Of a stretch of 64,000 nucleotides of DNA, positions 1 to 11,738 are shown in pieces (the first letter of the stretch is position 1; each line of letters begins with the position of its first letter). The DNA comes from Cryptomeria japonica (Eukaryota; Streptophyta; Pinopsida; Cupressales; Cupressaceae). A program made the translations under genes and the position numbers. Under the pieces are notes generated by a model. It was not told the DNA's origin. It did not search any database and was given only the letters and a program-made list of their open reading frames with translations. The stretch spans positions 539,673,835 to 539,737,834 of the forward strand of contig NC_081412.1 in NCBI RefSeq assembly GCF_030272615.1, in the 5' to 3' direction.

Positions 1-748
1 TTTAGCTGGTAATCTGTTATGAGTCTTCACTATGCTCTAGTTACAATGGATGTACAGTTCGTTGATGGACTTCTTGTTGAGATGGTCATGCTTTCAATAG
101 GTTTAATAGCTTTTCTATTTGACTTCTGGCCAACATAGCACAGGTATTATCTGAACGAATTCTCTTGCAGATAATTATTTTTGAGCAGTTTGAAAAAGAA
201 ATTAAAAATAAAATGAGGACGTTTTTTATTCATTGTTTTAAATAAAAGATCTTTTAGTTATTGGTTAACAGAAACAGAAAATGAATGAGAGGAGACAATT
301 GCGAACAAGGGTTTCTTATATGTTCTTTTTTATGGGTTTCTTATATGCATATGTATATATATATATATATACACACAGATATATATATATGTAAATATAT
401 GTATATGTACGTATGTATGTATATGTATGTATGTATGTATATATACATATACATATATGCAGTTTTAAGCATTCAAAGATGATGAAAGACATGAATAGAG
501 CATTGTTGAAGGGGTTTTACAAGGGAATATACATCTGTCATAATGCAGAATTCGATATTGCTTTTCTTTAAAAGGAAGGGCTCTTCATAAAGGCTTATTA
601 TGATATCTTTCTATTCCAAACATAAGTAGTTTTGAGAGAAAAATAAATTCTCTATTTTTTGTACAGAGATTATCTTTTTATGACAAATACTGGCATTCAC
701 ACTATACATTGTATAATGAGATATAATGTTGAATCTATTATTGTGTAC
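1..748. other. AT-rich intergenic stretch, no gene
   Basis: No recognisable coding sequence is present. The open frames are short and match nothing I know. The only structure is the TA/TATG microsatellite at about 350-459. The right edge is set by the inferred start of a Copia LTR at 749. Confidence 0.6.
350..459. repeat. TA / TATG / GTAT microsatellite
   Basis: This is a run of TA dinucleotides followed by TATG and GTATGTAT units. It accounts for the open frame at 285-482, whose translation is only Met/Tyr/Ile/Cys low-complexity sequence. Confidence 0.9.
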
Positions 749-1362
749 TGTTAGGACGTTGTGATTGTAGCAGTTAATTGCAATTACAGGACCCTGAGAG
801 TTTACAGTGTTTGTTAAGAAACTCATTGAAAGGAGTTGTTGCTCCTGTAAAGATTGGAACTTATGATTTGGGGTGTTGAGTTGGAGCTCCACCATTGTAA
901 AAATTTGGTGCTTATTGGTTGAATAAAAGATATAGGTTCGAGTGGTTTTTTATATCCCATGAGGGTTTTCACTCAGGAAATCTTGATGTTATGTGGTGTT
1001 GATTGTCTCATTATGTGTTATGTTGTTGCGTTTAATGCTTTGATATCTTGTCCTTTCTTTTATCTGTTTATGGTCAATTGCATGAATTATTAAAAGTTGT
1101 CTGTCACAAAGTAGTCTAAATCTATTTTTGAACTGTTAAAGTTTTGTATCTAAAGAAAAAATAAAGTTGCTCATTTTATTTCAATTGAACAATTCAAAAC
1201 ATGCTTTGAACATAAGTCTTGATGTCATTTATGTTACATTTTTTCAAAGTTCAGTTTAAGCAAGTTGTTTTTGTTTGCATAGTTGCATTTAAGTATGTAA
1301 GTTGTAAAAATCTATCACTCTGATTCACCCCCCACCCTCTGAGAGTGATTCCACTTCCTTCA
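749..1362 (+). repeat. putative 5' LTR of a SIRE-like Copia element
   Basis: The right end is well placed: the sequence ends in CA, two bases before a tRNA-Met primer-binding site at 1365. The left end is taken as the TGTTAGG at 749, which gives a length near 614 bp. No second LTR copy is visible in the window, so the left edge is inferred. The segment is T-rich, as expected of a U3-R-U5 region. Confidence 0.5.
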
Positions 1363-1364
1363 AG

Positions 1365-1376
1365 TGGTATCAGAGC
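1365..1376 (+). other. primer-binding site (initiator tRNA-Met type)
   Basis: The sequence TGGTATCAGAGC is the standard plant Copia primer-binding site, complementary to the 3' end of initiator tRNA-Met. It lies two bases after the CA end of the LTR and fixes the element on the plus strand. Confidence 0.85.
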
Positions 1377-1434
1377 ATAGGGTCCTTCTTTAGGCATTTC
1401 CTAGGATAGATCCTTGTCTTGGAAATCATTTATC

Positions 1435-3225
1435 ATGTCACATGTTCAAGAGGGGTCTTTTGTCACTAGAGCTCCTTTGTTTGATGGAACTAATTATGTT
1501 TTCTAGAAAATCAAAATGGAAACATATCTCATTTCCATATATCTTGATGTTTGGAATATTGTTTGTAGTAAGTACACATTACTTGCTACTATACCTACAG
1601 ATCCTAATGGGAAAAAATAATATTAAATGAATGAAAGAGCCAATCATGGAATATTCTGTGGTCTTACTAAAGATGTATTTGTCAGGATCATGCACTATAA
1701 ATCTACTCATGAAATAGAGGAAAAACTTGAAAATATTTATCAAGGAAATGAAAAAGTCAAATAGTCCCAAACACTTACCCTCAAAACTTAGTTTGAAGAA
1801 ATGAAAATGAAAGATGATGAAAAATAGCTAGATACTTTTTGAGAATTGACGAAGTTGTTAATGGGCTGAGAGAATTAGGTGAAAAAGTAGATGAATTCAC
1901 AATGGTAAAGAAGGTCATTAGAACCTTACTGCCTAAATATGAAACCAAATTTTTAGCCCTTGAAGAGAAGAAAAACTTTAATAAGCTTACATTAGATGAT
2001 CTTCAAGGAAGTTTTACAGCTTTTGAAATGAGAATAAGCAAAGTTGATAATGCTAGTCGATCATTGAAAGAGACCACTTTTAAAACAGAGAAGAAAGAGG
2101 ATTTGGATAGTGAATTAGAATTGTCTGATTCTCTTGAGGCTCTCTTTGTGAGAAAGATAAAAAAAAAATACAGAAGCAAACCACCTCTGAAATGACTTTC
2201 TTGTGGAAAAGATAGTCATTTTTTAACCCAATGTCCTTATGCTGAACAAACCAATGATGATAATCAAACTGAAAAACACCATAAGAAAAAGGATTTCATT
2301 TCTAATGAGAAATTCAACTTTAACAACTTCAAAAAGAAAAAAAGAGTCTATTCAGCAAAGAAGACTCTGATGATGAGTCAGATGACTCTCTAGGTGATGA
2401 AGGTGAAACCTTATTCATGGCTGACATTGATTCATCTAAAACTGTAAGTAGAAAAATTGTTAGTAAATTGAATTGTAAATCAAATTAAGAGAATTGTGAG
2501 ATAAATCTTGAAGGTGAACTTCTTTGTGCCCTTCAAGAAATTAAAAAAACTCAAGAAACTTATCTCCTCTCAAGAGAAAATTTCAGATAATTTTGAGTAT
2601 TTCTCTACAAATTGAATTAGATGACTCTAAAAGAGTAATAGGGAATCTCAGATCAGTTCTTTTTTATAAAGAAAAGGAGATTCAAGCACTCAAACAAGTT
2701 AACTCTCTCAAAAATCAAGTTGAAGAGCATGAAAGAACCATTCACTTGCATAATATGCTCGGAAAAGAAAAGCAACCTATTGACATAGGTGAATTCTCAA
2801 AATCTGCAGATCAGAATGTAAAAACTGATAGTAAGTAGCATCTATTTGAAAGCAAGTGGAACAATTTTAGATTTAATTTCTTCTTAAATGGATATTGCTT
2901 CTTCTGTAACAGATTTGGTCACAAAGTAAGCACCTATTAATTCATGATTCTTAGAACACGAAGATTTCGTCACAATCAATATTTTGGCTTTCCTAAAACA
3001 ATCAGGTCTTTCAAGTGCTATGATATTAATCATACTTCTAGAGAGTGAAGACAAAATAAACCAACTACAAAAAAGGTTTGCAGACCCAAACAAATTCAAA
3101 ACATAGAACAATTCATGCTTGTTTGAACTACTTTTCTTTCTAATAAGAAAAAATTATGGGTTGTTGATAGTAGTTGTTCTAACCACATGACAAGGGATAA
3201 AGGAATATTTTTTAAGCTTGATCAT
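1435..3225 (+). pseudogene. degenerate Copia (SIRE-like) gag and protease start
   Basis: The frame starts at the ATG at 1435, about 60 bases after the primer-binding site. It opens with a typical Copia Gag start (APLFDGTNY, METYL). A helical gag core follows (LLPKYETKF at about 1930), then a zinc-knuckle remnant (SCGKDSHFLTQCPY near 2200-2245), a coiled-coil stretch (2593-2838) and a second degraded zinc-knuckle region (CNRFGH, FKCYDINH near 2900-3040). The Copia protease signature WVVDSSCSNHMTRDK follows at about 3150-3200, with DSG changed to DSS. The long gag with coiled coil and extra knuckles is typical of the SIRE/Maximus type. Many stops and frameshifts are present. Homology ends near 3225 without integrase or reverse transcriptase. 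Confidence 0.8.
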
Positions 3226-4099
3226 AGGTAGACATCATAATCATTATGCATCATCATATAAGCATATAACTACCAGGAATAGGTCATCTCATATATATAT
3301 AATAATAAGTGTAATCATACAATGAAGTCAATACCTCAAAAATGGCTACAACATTACCCCTAGGTTTCTATATCATCATACAATAAACTATGCACTGATG
3401 GAAAACGAGATCTAAGGGAGCTATGATGAGCTCTCGTCCTCGTAACTAGCTAGTCTTGGAGGACTTTGAGCTCCTGATGATGGTCCAACCTCACTATCCC
3501 TAGTGATGGAACCCCTCCTTTGGATTAAGCTCCAAGAAAATGCAATCACATCAACATCAACTCTATCAACTTTATTAGCTTACATCAAGCTTTATCAACT
3601 TTTTTACCTTATTGGCTTTAGCAACTTTGTCAACTTTATCATTTTTATCAAAAAAAAATTATTTATCACATTTGTTGCTTTAGCTTCAATAGCAACATTT
3701 GTCGATCACATTTTTCACTCTAGATTAATTAGCTATCACTTAGCTTATCTTGCTGGGGCAACTGTTCAATTTTATCAATCTGACAATCAATTTCATCAAC
3801 AACATTTATTTATTACATTTATCACTTCAAGTTCATTGATAGCATCTGCATAACACATTTACAGCTCTACCTCTAAAAATCTAACTATACTACCACATAT
3901 GTAGTTTAAAGCAATATACCTGCATTTCCTCTTTTTCTTTTTGAGAGATTATCTGAATTTTTTTTTTAAAAATAAAATAAATTATCCAATCTCTCAAGGG
4001 GCATGTTATCTTCCTTACCAAAGGCAACTTATCATACTAATGCTTTATTTTTTCTTTGAAACAATGTGACAAGCCACATTGTCTGAAAGAGGGGCAAAA
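3226..4099 (+). other. non-coding 3' internal part of a Gypsy element (inferred)
   Basis: I see no recognisable domain here; the 116-codon frame at 3503-3853 is Ile/Leu/Phe-rich and matches nothing. The stretch ends in a polypurine tract (AAAGAGGGGCAAAA at 4086-4099) directly before an LTR start. It is therefore most likely the untranslated 3' internal end of the Gypsy element whose LTR follows, joined to the broken Copia element at about 3225. Confidence 0.45.
4086..4099 (+). other. polypurine tract of a Gypsy element
   Basis: The purine-rich AAAGAGGGGCAAAA abuts the TGTAGACACC that begins the LTR at 4100. This is the usual arrangement for priming plus-strand DNA synthesis. Confidence 0.65.
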
Positions 4100-4735
4100 T
4101 GTAGACACCTAAAATTATCCTGTCCTAATTAAATAAATATTTTATTTATTTAATTATTTTATTCTAATTCTTCTATTAAATAAATAGATTTTTATTAATT
4201 CATCTATCCTCTTCTAGCCTTTCCCAATTTAAATAAATATTTTTTATTTATTTAAATTATCCTTTCCCTAAAATAAAATATTCTATGTATTCAATTGGCC
4301 CTGCCTCTTCTATTAATTAAATAAATATTTTTTATTTATCTATTTCAATAGAATTTTTCCTCCATTACACTTGTCATCCATCTCTTAGTTTACCATTATC
4401 CACCTCCCTAATATTTTCCTATATTCTATACCTACCCTCTAATCTGAGCTGATCATTTATCCTTATAGATCTTAATCATAACCCTCAATTTCTATGGTGT
4501 TTTATATAAAAGAGACATATTTCCCTCTCTTCCATATCAATCAATCAAGTGAAGTACCTACATTATGTCGAACTGCATACAAAACCACAATCCATTCTCA
4601 ATTGAGATCTCGTGCACATACAAATTTGACAACAACCATAATGTCAAAGAAATATCAATGGAGATAGGAAACAATAGAGATTGAAACCTATTGATCATGT
4701 GTAGGTATAATTTTATTTTTTATTTTTTTTATGTT
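4100..4735 (+). repeat. Gypsy 3' LTR, first part (interrupted by a Copia element)
   Basis: The LTR starts TGTAGACACCTAAAATTATC, followed by AT-rich blocks with repeated AAATAAATATTTTATTTATT-like sequence. A related start occurs in reverse at about 55,035. The LTR is cut at 4735/4741 by the Copia insertion and should resume at 11,739. I cannot place its true 3' end. Confidence 0.6.
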
Positions 4736-4740
4736 TTAGG
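4736..4740. repeat. target-site duplication TTAGG, left copy
   Basis: TTAGG directly precedes the LTR start at 4741. The same five bases follow the other end at 11,734-11,738. A 5-bp duplication is the normal mark of Copia integration. Confidence 0.9.
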
Positions 4741-5934
4741 TGTTAGGATAACCGGTGGACAACTGGGAGGGGGGGGAGTGAATCAGTTGTCAACAGATTA
4801 TGCAACTTTAAGCACACAAAACCTTTTACCGCAATAACAACTATATCAATTAAGCACAAACACAAATTATAGAGCAATTATCATCCATCCACAACACAGA
4901 ACACCATGATTTGTACATGGAAAACTCAATAAAGGGAAAAACCATGGTGGGAAGCCTACCCATAGTCAGATAATACTTCTCCAGTAAGTATGTGATTAGA
5001 ATAAGAGGGGCCTGCACATGCAGGAAGGCCAACAGCCTAGAGGGCACTGCTCATCACAAAAGGAGACTCACTGACTATAAAAGAAATCCATACTACAATT
5101 CAGAAAGATGAGTGAACTGCAAGAATAGCATCTCCTATGTCTAAGTATAGTTTCAGTTAAGCTCAACATCGGAGGTCTTAAACCTCTTATACAAACCCAA
5201 TTTGATCACTTATGATTGACCAAAACCTCTACATATGATTACAACTTTATTCACACATAGATAATTCCATAATCCACGATCTACAGAGATCTGACATCAT
5301 ATTTATACCAACCCAAGACCTAAACAATTAGGTCGGCCACCTAAAAGATAATATAATAAATCCATTACATAATCTTGCAAACCAATGATAAACCAAGTCG
5401 GCCTAAGACTGAAACAACATAAACCAAACAATAAATCCAATTGGTAATGCATCGGGAGCAGCAACCAACACATTACATAAATCAGTCCATAACCTAATAG
5501 AATAGAACCGAACCTAAAATAGGTCGTCATAAGAGAAATGAAACACCACTGATCAACTAGAACATGAACAAGATAACCATCAACATCATGATAACCTTCT
5601 AGAAGCCACACCAACACCACTTATCGGGTTCATCAAAAGATCTTCAACAAAGCTCTGTCGGTAAAACCCTTACCAGTAACCAAAAGGCTTACTAGAACAA
5701 ATGATAGCTTTCATATCATCAAATCCTGAACCAACTGAATGTGATACGCATCACAAAAACATGAATAACCAGACCAAACCAATTTCACAAACCGAAGCAT
5801 ATCCGAGAAGATCTCCATACCAAGATCATAATCCAACCACTCTATCGAAACTCAGTAGATAGCACAATAGGTAGTGTTGACATCAATCACAAACATCAAT
5901 GCAACACATAATCAATTCCTCCAAATTTCCAACA
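4741..5934 (-). repeat. Copia 3' LTR (left copy)
   Basis: It starts TGTTAGGATAACCGG and ends in TTTCCAACA, matching the right LTR at both ends and along its length. The polypurine tract abuts its right edge. Length is 1,194 bp. Confidence 0.92.
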
Positions 5935-5952
5935 ATCTCCCTCTTTGGCATT
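5935..5952 (-). other. polypurine tract of the Copia element
   Basis: Read on the minus strand, this is CAAAGAGGGAGATT-like sequence ending directly at the 3' LTR, the expected plus-strand primer. Confidence 0.75.
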
Positions 5953-6322
5953 GATGGTAACACTAGATGTGAAAAACATCCAAGTGCCAAGAAATGCAAA
6001 ACAAGTCTCCTTCAAAGGAAGACATCCAACAATCTCCCCAAAATGATATAACAATGAAGTTCTGAACCAATAGACCAAACTCCCCCTGTGAATGATATCC
6101 CTGTTAATCTCTGATCTCTCTGTTTTTCACATAAATATCTCTCCCCCTTTGATATCAATGCCAAAAATCTGACATAAACATCAAAGAAAAATCATAAATC
6201 CTCTGAACCACACAACTAACTACTCCCCCTGAGTAGTAGCACCAACACATCAATCCAGAATGAATGATAGCTTTGATAAATGCATATCAGACTGATGCCA
6301 ATTAGAATCACTCAAGTCTCTA

Positions 6323-6790
6323 CTAGAGGGGAAGAGACCCCCAATCTATCTCTGAAGTATTCAAATGATTCCTTAGGTAATGATTTAGTGAAAGTATCTG
6401 CAATCTTCTCTTAGTGTTCACATAGACCAGTCTGGCTACATTTGCTTCCACCTTCTCCTTTAGAAAATTATACTTGATTGATATGTGCTTTGTCTTAGAA
6501 TGAAATACCAAATTCTTTGATATGTCAATAGCAGTAGAGTTATCACAGTGAATAACTATCAATTCATTACAATCTACCCTTATATCCTTCAACATGTGCT
6601 TCATCCATAGAACTTGTGTACACTTAGTAGCAGCAGCAACATACTCAGCTTCAGCAGTAGATAAAGAAGTACATGACTGTTTCTTATTGATCCATGAAAC
6701 AAGTTTCTTTTCAAGAAAGAAAAATCCATCAGATGTGTTCATTCGGTCATCAACATCTCCAGCCCAGTCTGGTTATGTATATGCACATAG
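6323..6790 (-). pseudogene. Copia RNase H domain
   Basis: The translation shows typical Copia RNase H blocks: SWINKKQSCTSLSTAEAEYV, LWMKHML, IHCDNSTAIDISKN and KTKHISIKYNFLKEKV. The acidic catalytic residues of AEAEY and HCDN are kept. Just upstream, CAYTXPDWAGDVDDRMNTSDG has a stop within the usual DADWAG block. The frame is otherwise open for about 140 codons. Confidence 0.9.
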
Positions 6791-7811
6791 TGTAAAGTCA
6801 TCATCTTTAGGATACCACAAACCATACTTAGTTGTCCATTGCAAATACCTGAAAAATTCTTTTCACCGCACTCTCATGATTCTCTCTAGGGTCACTCTGA
6901 TATCTTGATACAATACAAACTGCATTCATTATATTTGATCTTGTCTAAGTCAGATATAAAAAACCTCCAATCATAGATTTATACCTTGTAGGATTTACCG
7001 GAGTTGATGCATCTTTCTTTGTCAATTTCTTACTTGTAACCATAGGAGTGCCAACTAGTTTAAAATTTTCCATACCAAATTTCTTCAACAACTCTCTAGC
7101 ATACTTAGTTTGATAGATGAAAATACCTTTATCAGTATGAGTAATCTAGAAACCTAAGAAAAATTTCATCACCCCAATCATACACATCTCAAATTCATTC
7201 TTCATATTATCAAAGAATTCCATACATAACTTATGCCCACCTCCAAAAATGATATCATCAACAAAGACTTCAACAATCAATATGTCATCATTAGTGATTT
7301 TATAATATAAGTTACTGTCAACATTACCTTTAGTGAAACTAAGATTCAAAAAATATTTGTCCAATCTGACATACCAAGCTCTAGGGGCTTGTTTCAATCC
7401 ATATAAAGCTTTCCTTAACTTGCAAACCATGTTTTTGTCATCTGAAAGTGAAAATCCATCAGGTTGCTCAATGCAAACTTCCTCTTCAATTTCCCCATTC
7501 AAAAATGAACACTTGACATCCATTTGATAAATCTTGTATTTCTTATGGGCAGCATAAGCAATAAATAGTCTCACAGCTTCAATCTTAGCTACTAGAGAAA
7601 AAGTCTCATCATAATAAATTCCTTCCTTCTGAGAATATCCTTTACATTCCAATCTAGCCTTATTCTTCAGAACTTGTCCTTCCTCATTCATTTTATTCCT
7701 AAAGACCCATTTAGTTCCAATAACATTCTTATTTTCAGGTCGGGGAACTAAAGTCCATGTGTTGTTCTTTTCTATATGATCTAATTCCTCTTCCATAGCT
7801 CTCATCCAACA
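6791..7811 (-). pseudogene. Copia reverse transcriptase domain
   Basis: The open frame 7146-7805 covers most of the polymerase: [76 protein letters not shown] and the catalytic block [10 protein letters not shown] (the YVDD motif, here FVDD). The thumb and connection region continues to about 6790 (TKYARELLKKFGM, GTPMVTSKKL, SMIGGFLYLT) with several stops. The open frame is long, but the domain is not intact. Confidence 0.92.
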
Positions 7812-8111
7812 TTCATCTTTACAAGCTTCAATAACTTATGCCAGTTAAACTTGACAAATTAAACATACCTCATTAGCTACCAACCTTCTTCTTGTCATTC
7901 TCCTCCTTTGTTCTTGTCTCCAATGATCTGATCTTCTGAATGATTTAACCTTACATACCTAGGAGTCTTCTGACTTTCTGTTTGTCTACTCTAATCTTCA
8001 ATTACTGTTGAATTTTCTGATACTATCGAGTAACTGGTTCAACATTCTGTTATGGTACAAGTGCTACTAGTTTAATTATTATCATCTCCACTTTTGGTTC
8101 TCTCTCATAAG

Positions 8112-9010
8112 TTACGATTTGACCTTTGTACTGCTCATCCACCTTGACATTAGCACTCTCAACAATTCTCTATAATCTATTGTTATAAAATCTATATGTT
8201 TTTCTTTCATTAAAGTAACCAAGAAATATCCCTTCATTACATCTAGGATCAAAATTTCCAATGGAATCATCTTTTTTAATATAGCATTTATGACCAAAGA
8301 TTCTAAAATACTTAATTGTAGGTGTTTTACCAAACCATAACTCATAAGGTTTCTTATTAGTGTCTCTTTTGATATGAACTAGATGTTGAATGTATATACC
8401 ATCGTGCTCACAGCTTCTCTCCAATAGATATGAGGCGGATTAGCTTCCATCATCATAGTTCTAGTTGTATCCAAGATAGTTATGTTCTTTCTTTCCACAA
8501 CACCATTCTGCTGAGGTGTCTGGGGTGCAAACAATTGTATCCTTATCCCATGCTTCTCACAATAACTGTTAAATTCACTGGATTTGAATTCACCACCCTG
8601 ATCACACCTTAAGCATTTAATCTTCAACCCTATCTCTATCTGAACTTTAGATTTAAAGATCTTAAACTTTTCGAAGGCTTCAGATTTCTCCCATAGAAAA
8701 GTAACCCACATCACTCTAGAATAGTCATCAATGATTAGCTAAAATATCTATCACTAAATTTCTTTTATTCTAGCAGGACCACATAAATCGGTATGGATAA
8801 GATCCAGAACATCATTAGATTTGTCTTGTATACTCTTAAAATAAGTTTTGACTTTCTTTCCCATTTGACATTCCTTACATAATGGATTATACGGCTTCAC
8901 AATCTTAGGTATATCTCTAACAACCTTAGTTAAACTGATCTTTACAATGCAATCAAAATTCACATGCCACAACCTCATTCCATAGCCAACTCTCATCAAT
9001 TTGTGCAATC
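8112..9010 (-). pseudogene. Copia integrase
   Basis: In order I see the pre-integrase region with a changed zinc site (LWHVNF, CKECQMGKK), then IHTDLCGP with the first catalytic Asp, SRVMWVTFLWEKSEAF, LRCDQGGEF with the second Asp, APQTPQQNGVVERKN with the catalytic Glu, and the C-terminal KKPYELWFGKTP, FRIFGHKCYI and EGIFLGY blocks. The frame breaks near 8,750 and 8,400, so the protein is split into at least three pieces. Confidence 0.92.
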
Positions 9011-9700
9011 AAACATGTCTTCTCACTGGAGTTCAAATGAAATAGTTTACCTTTAGTCCGAGTACCGGTTGCAATCTCCAATCTAGATCTATTGATGATT
9101 TTTCATTTTCCATCCTTGAACTGTAATTGAAATCCCTTATCCACCAACTGTCCTACACTCAAAAGATTATTCATTAAACCTTCAACATAATAAACATTAT
9201 CAGTGTTATTCTTACCATCCAATGATATAGTTCCTCTTCATATGATCATGCATGCTTTGTCATCTCCAAATCTAACCAAACGACCATCAAATTCTTGCAA
9301 AGATAGAAACTTCCTTTTATCTCTAGTCATATGATGTGAACATCCACTGTCTATCACCCATTCATCCTTGTCTTCAAATTTAGCAGCAAGGGCCTTCTCC
9401 TCAATTTGAATGACAGGTTCCAGAGCATCTTCCTTGATAGCCAAAATTACCCATTCATTTTTACTGTCAAATCCACTAGCTAAATCTTGTGTCAGTTCAT
9501 CATCAAAATCAGTTACACCTTCCTCATCCGCATAGTAACATGATTTGTCTATGTTTCTCCTATACTTATGCTTGTTCTGATAATCATCGTTATGCCTAAA
9601 AGATCTTCTATCTTTCTCCTCAAATCTTGAATTTCTCTCAAGACATCTAGATGCAAAATGACCTATCTTATTACATGCAAAACATTTAAACAATGATTGT
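9011..9700 (-). pseudogene. Copia gag zinc knuckle and protease
   Basis: The frame 9238-9693 contains a CX2CX4HX4C zinc knuckle (CFACNKIGHFASRC) and, about 100 residues later, the Copia protease active site (EWVIDSGCSHHMTRDK). This DSG is intact, unlike in the element at 1.4-3.2 kb. A degraded GAG-pre-integrase segment (VEGLMNNLLSVGQLVDKGF) follows before the integrase. Confidence 0.9.
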
Positions 9701-10512
9701 CCTTCATACTTACTTCCTATCGGACCTTTAGGTACTCTTCTAAAAAATAGGGCTTCAAGTTACTCAAACTCTTCATCTTCTTTCTTCATTTCCTCCAATT
9801 CCTTTGCATATAAAGCTTTCCAATCACTCTTTCCAGTTTATGATGTAGATGCATGAAATGCAGATTCAGTCTTTGCAGCTCCTTTAGGACCAAATTATTC
9901 AAGCTTGAAAGCAGATAACTTTCAAACCAAAGTATCCCTATTGACAGAGGTGTTAGACATTATTCTCAACTCATTAATTGTAGTAGCCTTCATCTTGTAA
10001 GTCGATGGCAAAGCTCTTAGTACTTTATAAACAATCTCATCTTCGCTCAGAGATCCACCATGACACTGAATTCCCATAACAATTTCATTCTTTCCATAAA
10101 AGAAGCAATCCTTTCATCTTTCTGCATTTTCAGGTTCTCATACCTCACCCGGTAACCATCAAGTTTAGAAATTTTAACAGTAGGGTCACCTTCATTCAGA
10201 GTCTCCAACTTGTCCCATATAGCCATTATAGATGTTTGGTCAGTTAATCCCATTATTTGTTGATCAAAAAGTGCACTCAAGAGGGCTTCTCTAGCTCTAT
10301 AGTCATTTTTAATTTTCTTATCGATGTCTATCGGAGGAGGATTTCCAGATGCCAGATTATAAGGGGTATAGCCTTTCTCAGTGATCTACCAAATTTCTTT
10401 CCCAATAAATCTCAAATGAGTCTCCATCTGAATCTTCCATACTATAATTTGTTGAATCAAGCTTAGGGGCTTCTCTCTAAAAAACAACTGCAAATGAACT
10501 ATTAGATGTCAT
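9701..10512 (-). pseudogene. Copia gag N-terminal part
   Basis: The ATG at 10,512 lies about 40 bases inside the primer-binding site and starts MTSNSSFAVV. A frame change follows, then REAPKLDSTNYS and the UBN2-type gag core in the open frame 10,047-10,280 (GLTDQTSIMAIWDKLETLN, RVRYENLKMQKDERIASFM). Several stops occur. It feeds into the zinc-knuckle segment. Confidence 0.82.
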
Positions 10513-10549
10513 AGGATGTTCCTCAAGTGTTTAAGCTTCTATAGAGAGG

Positions 10550-10566
10550 ACCAGGCTCTGATACAA
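10550..10566 (-). other. primer-binding site of the Copia element
   Basis: On the minus strand it reads TTGTATCAGAGCCTGG, a one-base variant of the tRNA-Met type TGGTATCAGAGC. It sits two bases inside the 5' LTR end. Confidence 0.8.
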
Positions 10567-10568
10567 AT

Positions 10569-11733
10569 TGTTAGGATAATCGGTGGACAACTGAGAGTGG
10601 GGGTTGAATCAATTGTCAATAGATTATTCAACTTTAAGCACACAAAACCTTTTACCAGCATAATAGATATACAATTATCATCCACCCACAACATAGAACA
10701 CCAGGATTTGTACGTGGAAAACCCGGTAAAGGAAAAAACCATGGTGGGAAGCCTACCCATAGTTAGATAATACTTCTGTAGTAAGTATGTGATTACAATA
10801 AGAGGGGCTTGCACATGCAAGAAGACCAATATCCTAGAGTGCACTTCTCATCGTAAAAGGAGCCTCGCTGACTACAAAAGAAATCCATACTACAATCTAG
10901 AAAGATGAGTAAACTACAAGAATAGCATCTCCTATGTCTGAGTATAGTTTTGGTTAAGCTCAACACCGGAGGTCTTAAACCTCTTACACAAACCCAATTT
11001 GATCACTTATGATCGACCAAAACCTCTGCATATGATTTCAACTTTATTCGCACACAAATAATCCCATAATCCACGATCTATAAAGAGATCTTACATCATA
11101 TTTATACCAACCCAAGACCTAAACAATTAAGTCAGCCACCTAAAAGATAATACAATAAATTCGTTACATAATCCCACAAAGCAATGATAAACCAAGTCGG
11201 CCTAAGACCAAAACAACATAAACCAAACAATAAATCCAACCAGTAACGCATCAAGAGAATCAACCAACACATTAAAAAAACCAGTCCATAACCTAATAGA
11301 ATAGAACCTGACCTAAAATAGGTCGTGATAAGCCAAATGAAACCACATCGATCAACTAGAACATGAACACGATAACCATCAGCATCCTAATAACCTTCTA
11401 GAAGCCACACCAACACCACTTATCGGGTTCATCAAAAGATCTTCAACAAAACTCTGTTGGTAAAACCCTTACCATTAACCAAAATGCTTACTAGAACAAA
11501 TGATAGCTTCCAGATCATCAAATCTTGAACCAATTGAATGTGATATGCATCAAGAACACATGAATAACCAATACAAACCAATTCCACAAACCGAAGCATA
11601 CCAGAGAAGATCTCCAGATCAACATCATAATCCAACCACTCTACCAGAACTCGGTAGACAAGAAAACAACTAGTGTTGACATCAATGGAAAACATCATTG
11701 CAACACATAATCAATTCCATCAAATTTCCAACA
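10569..11733 (-). repeat. Copia 5' LTR (right copy)
   Basis: It starts TGTTAGGATAATCGG and ends TTTCCAACA, and is collinear with the left LTR. Length is 1,165 bp. Confidence 0.92.
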
Positions 11734-11738
11734 TTAGG
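11734..11738. repeat. target-site duplication TTAGG, right copy
   Basis: Five bases directly after the LTR end, identical to 4736-4740. Confidence 0.9.

Larger units (their letters stand above)
4741..11733 (-). mobile_element. full-length, decayed Copia LTR retrotransposon
   Basis: The element is 6,993 bp, bounded by TG...CA LTRs (4741-5934 and 10,569-11,733) and a TTAGG duplication on both sides. On the minus strand the order is 5' LTR, primer site, gag with zinc knuckle, protease, integrase, reverse transcriptase, RNase H, polypurine tract and 3' LTR, which is the Copia order. Stops and frameshifts occur in every domain, so the copy cannot move by itself. By eye the two LTRs differ at roughly one position in ten in their first 80 bases, so the insertion is old. 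It lies inside the Gypsy LTR that begins at 4100. Confidence 0.95.

Noticed and set aside
285-482. 65-codon frame
   Set aside because: Tyr/Met/Ile/Cys low complexity from a TA/TATG repeat.
3503-3853. 116-codon frame
   Set aside because: Ile/Leu/Phe/Ser-rich with no domain, made of a loose ATCAACTTTATCA repeat.
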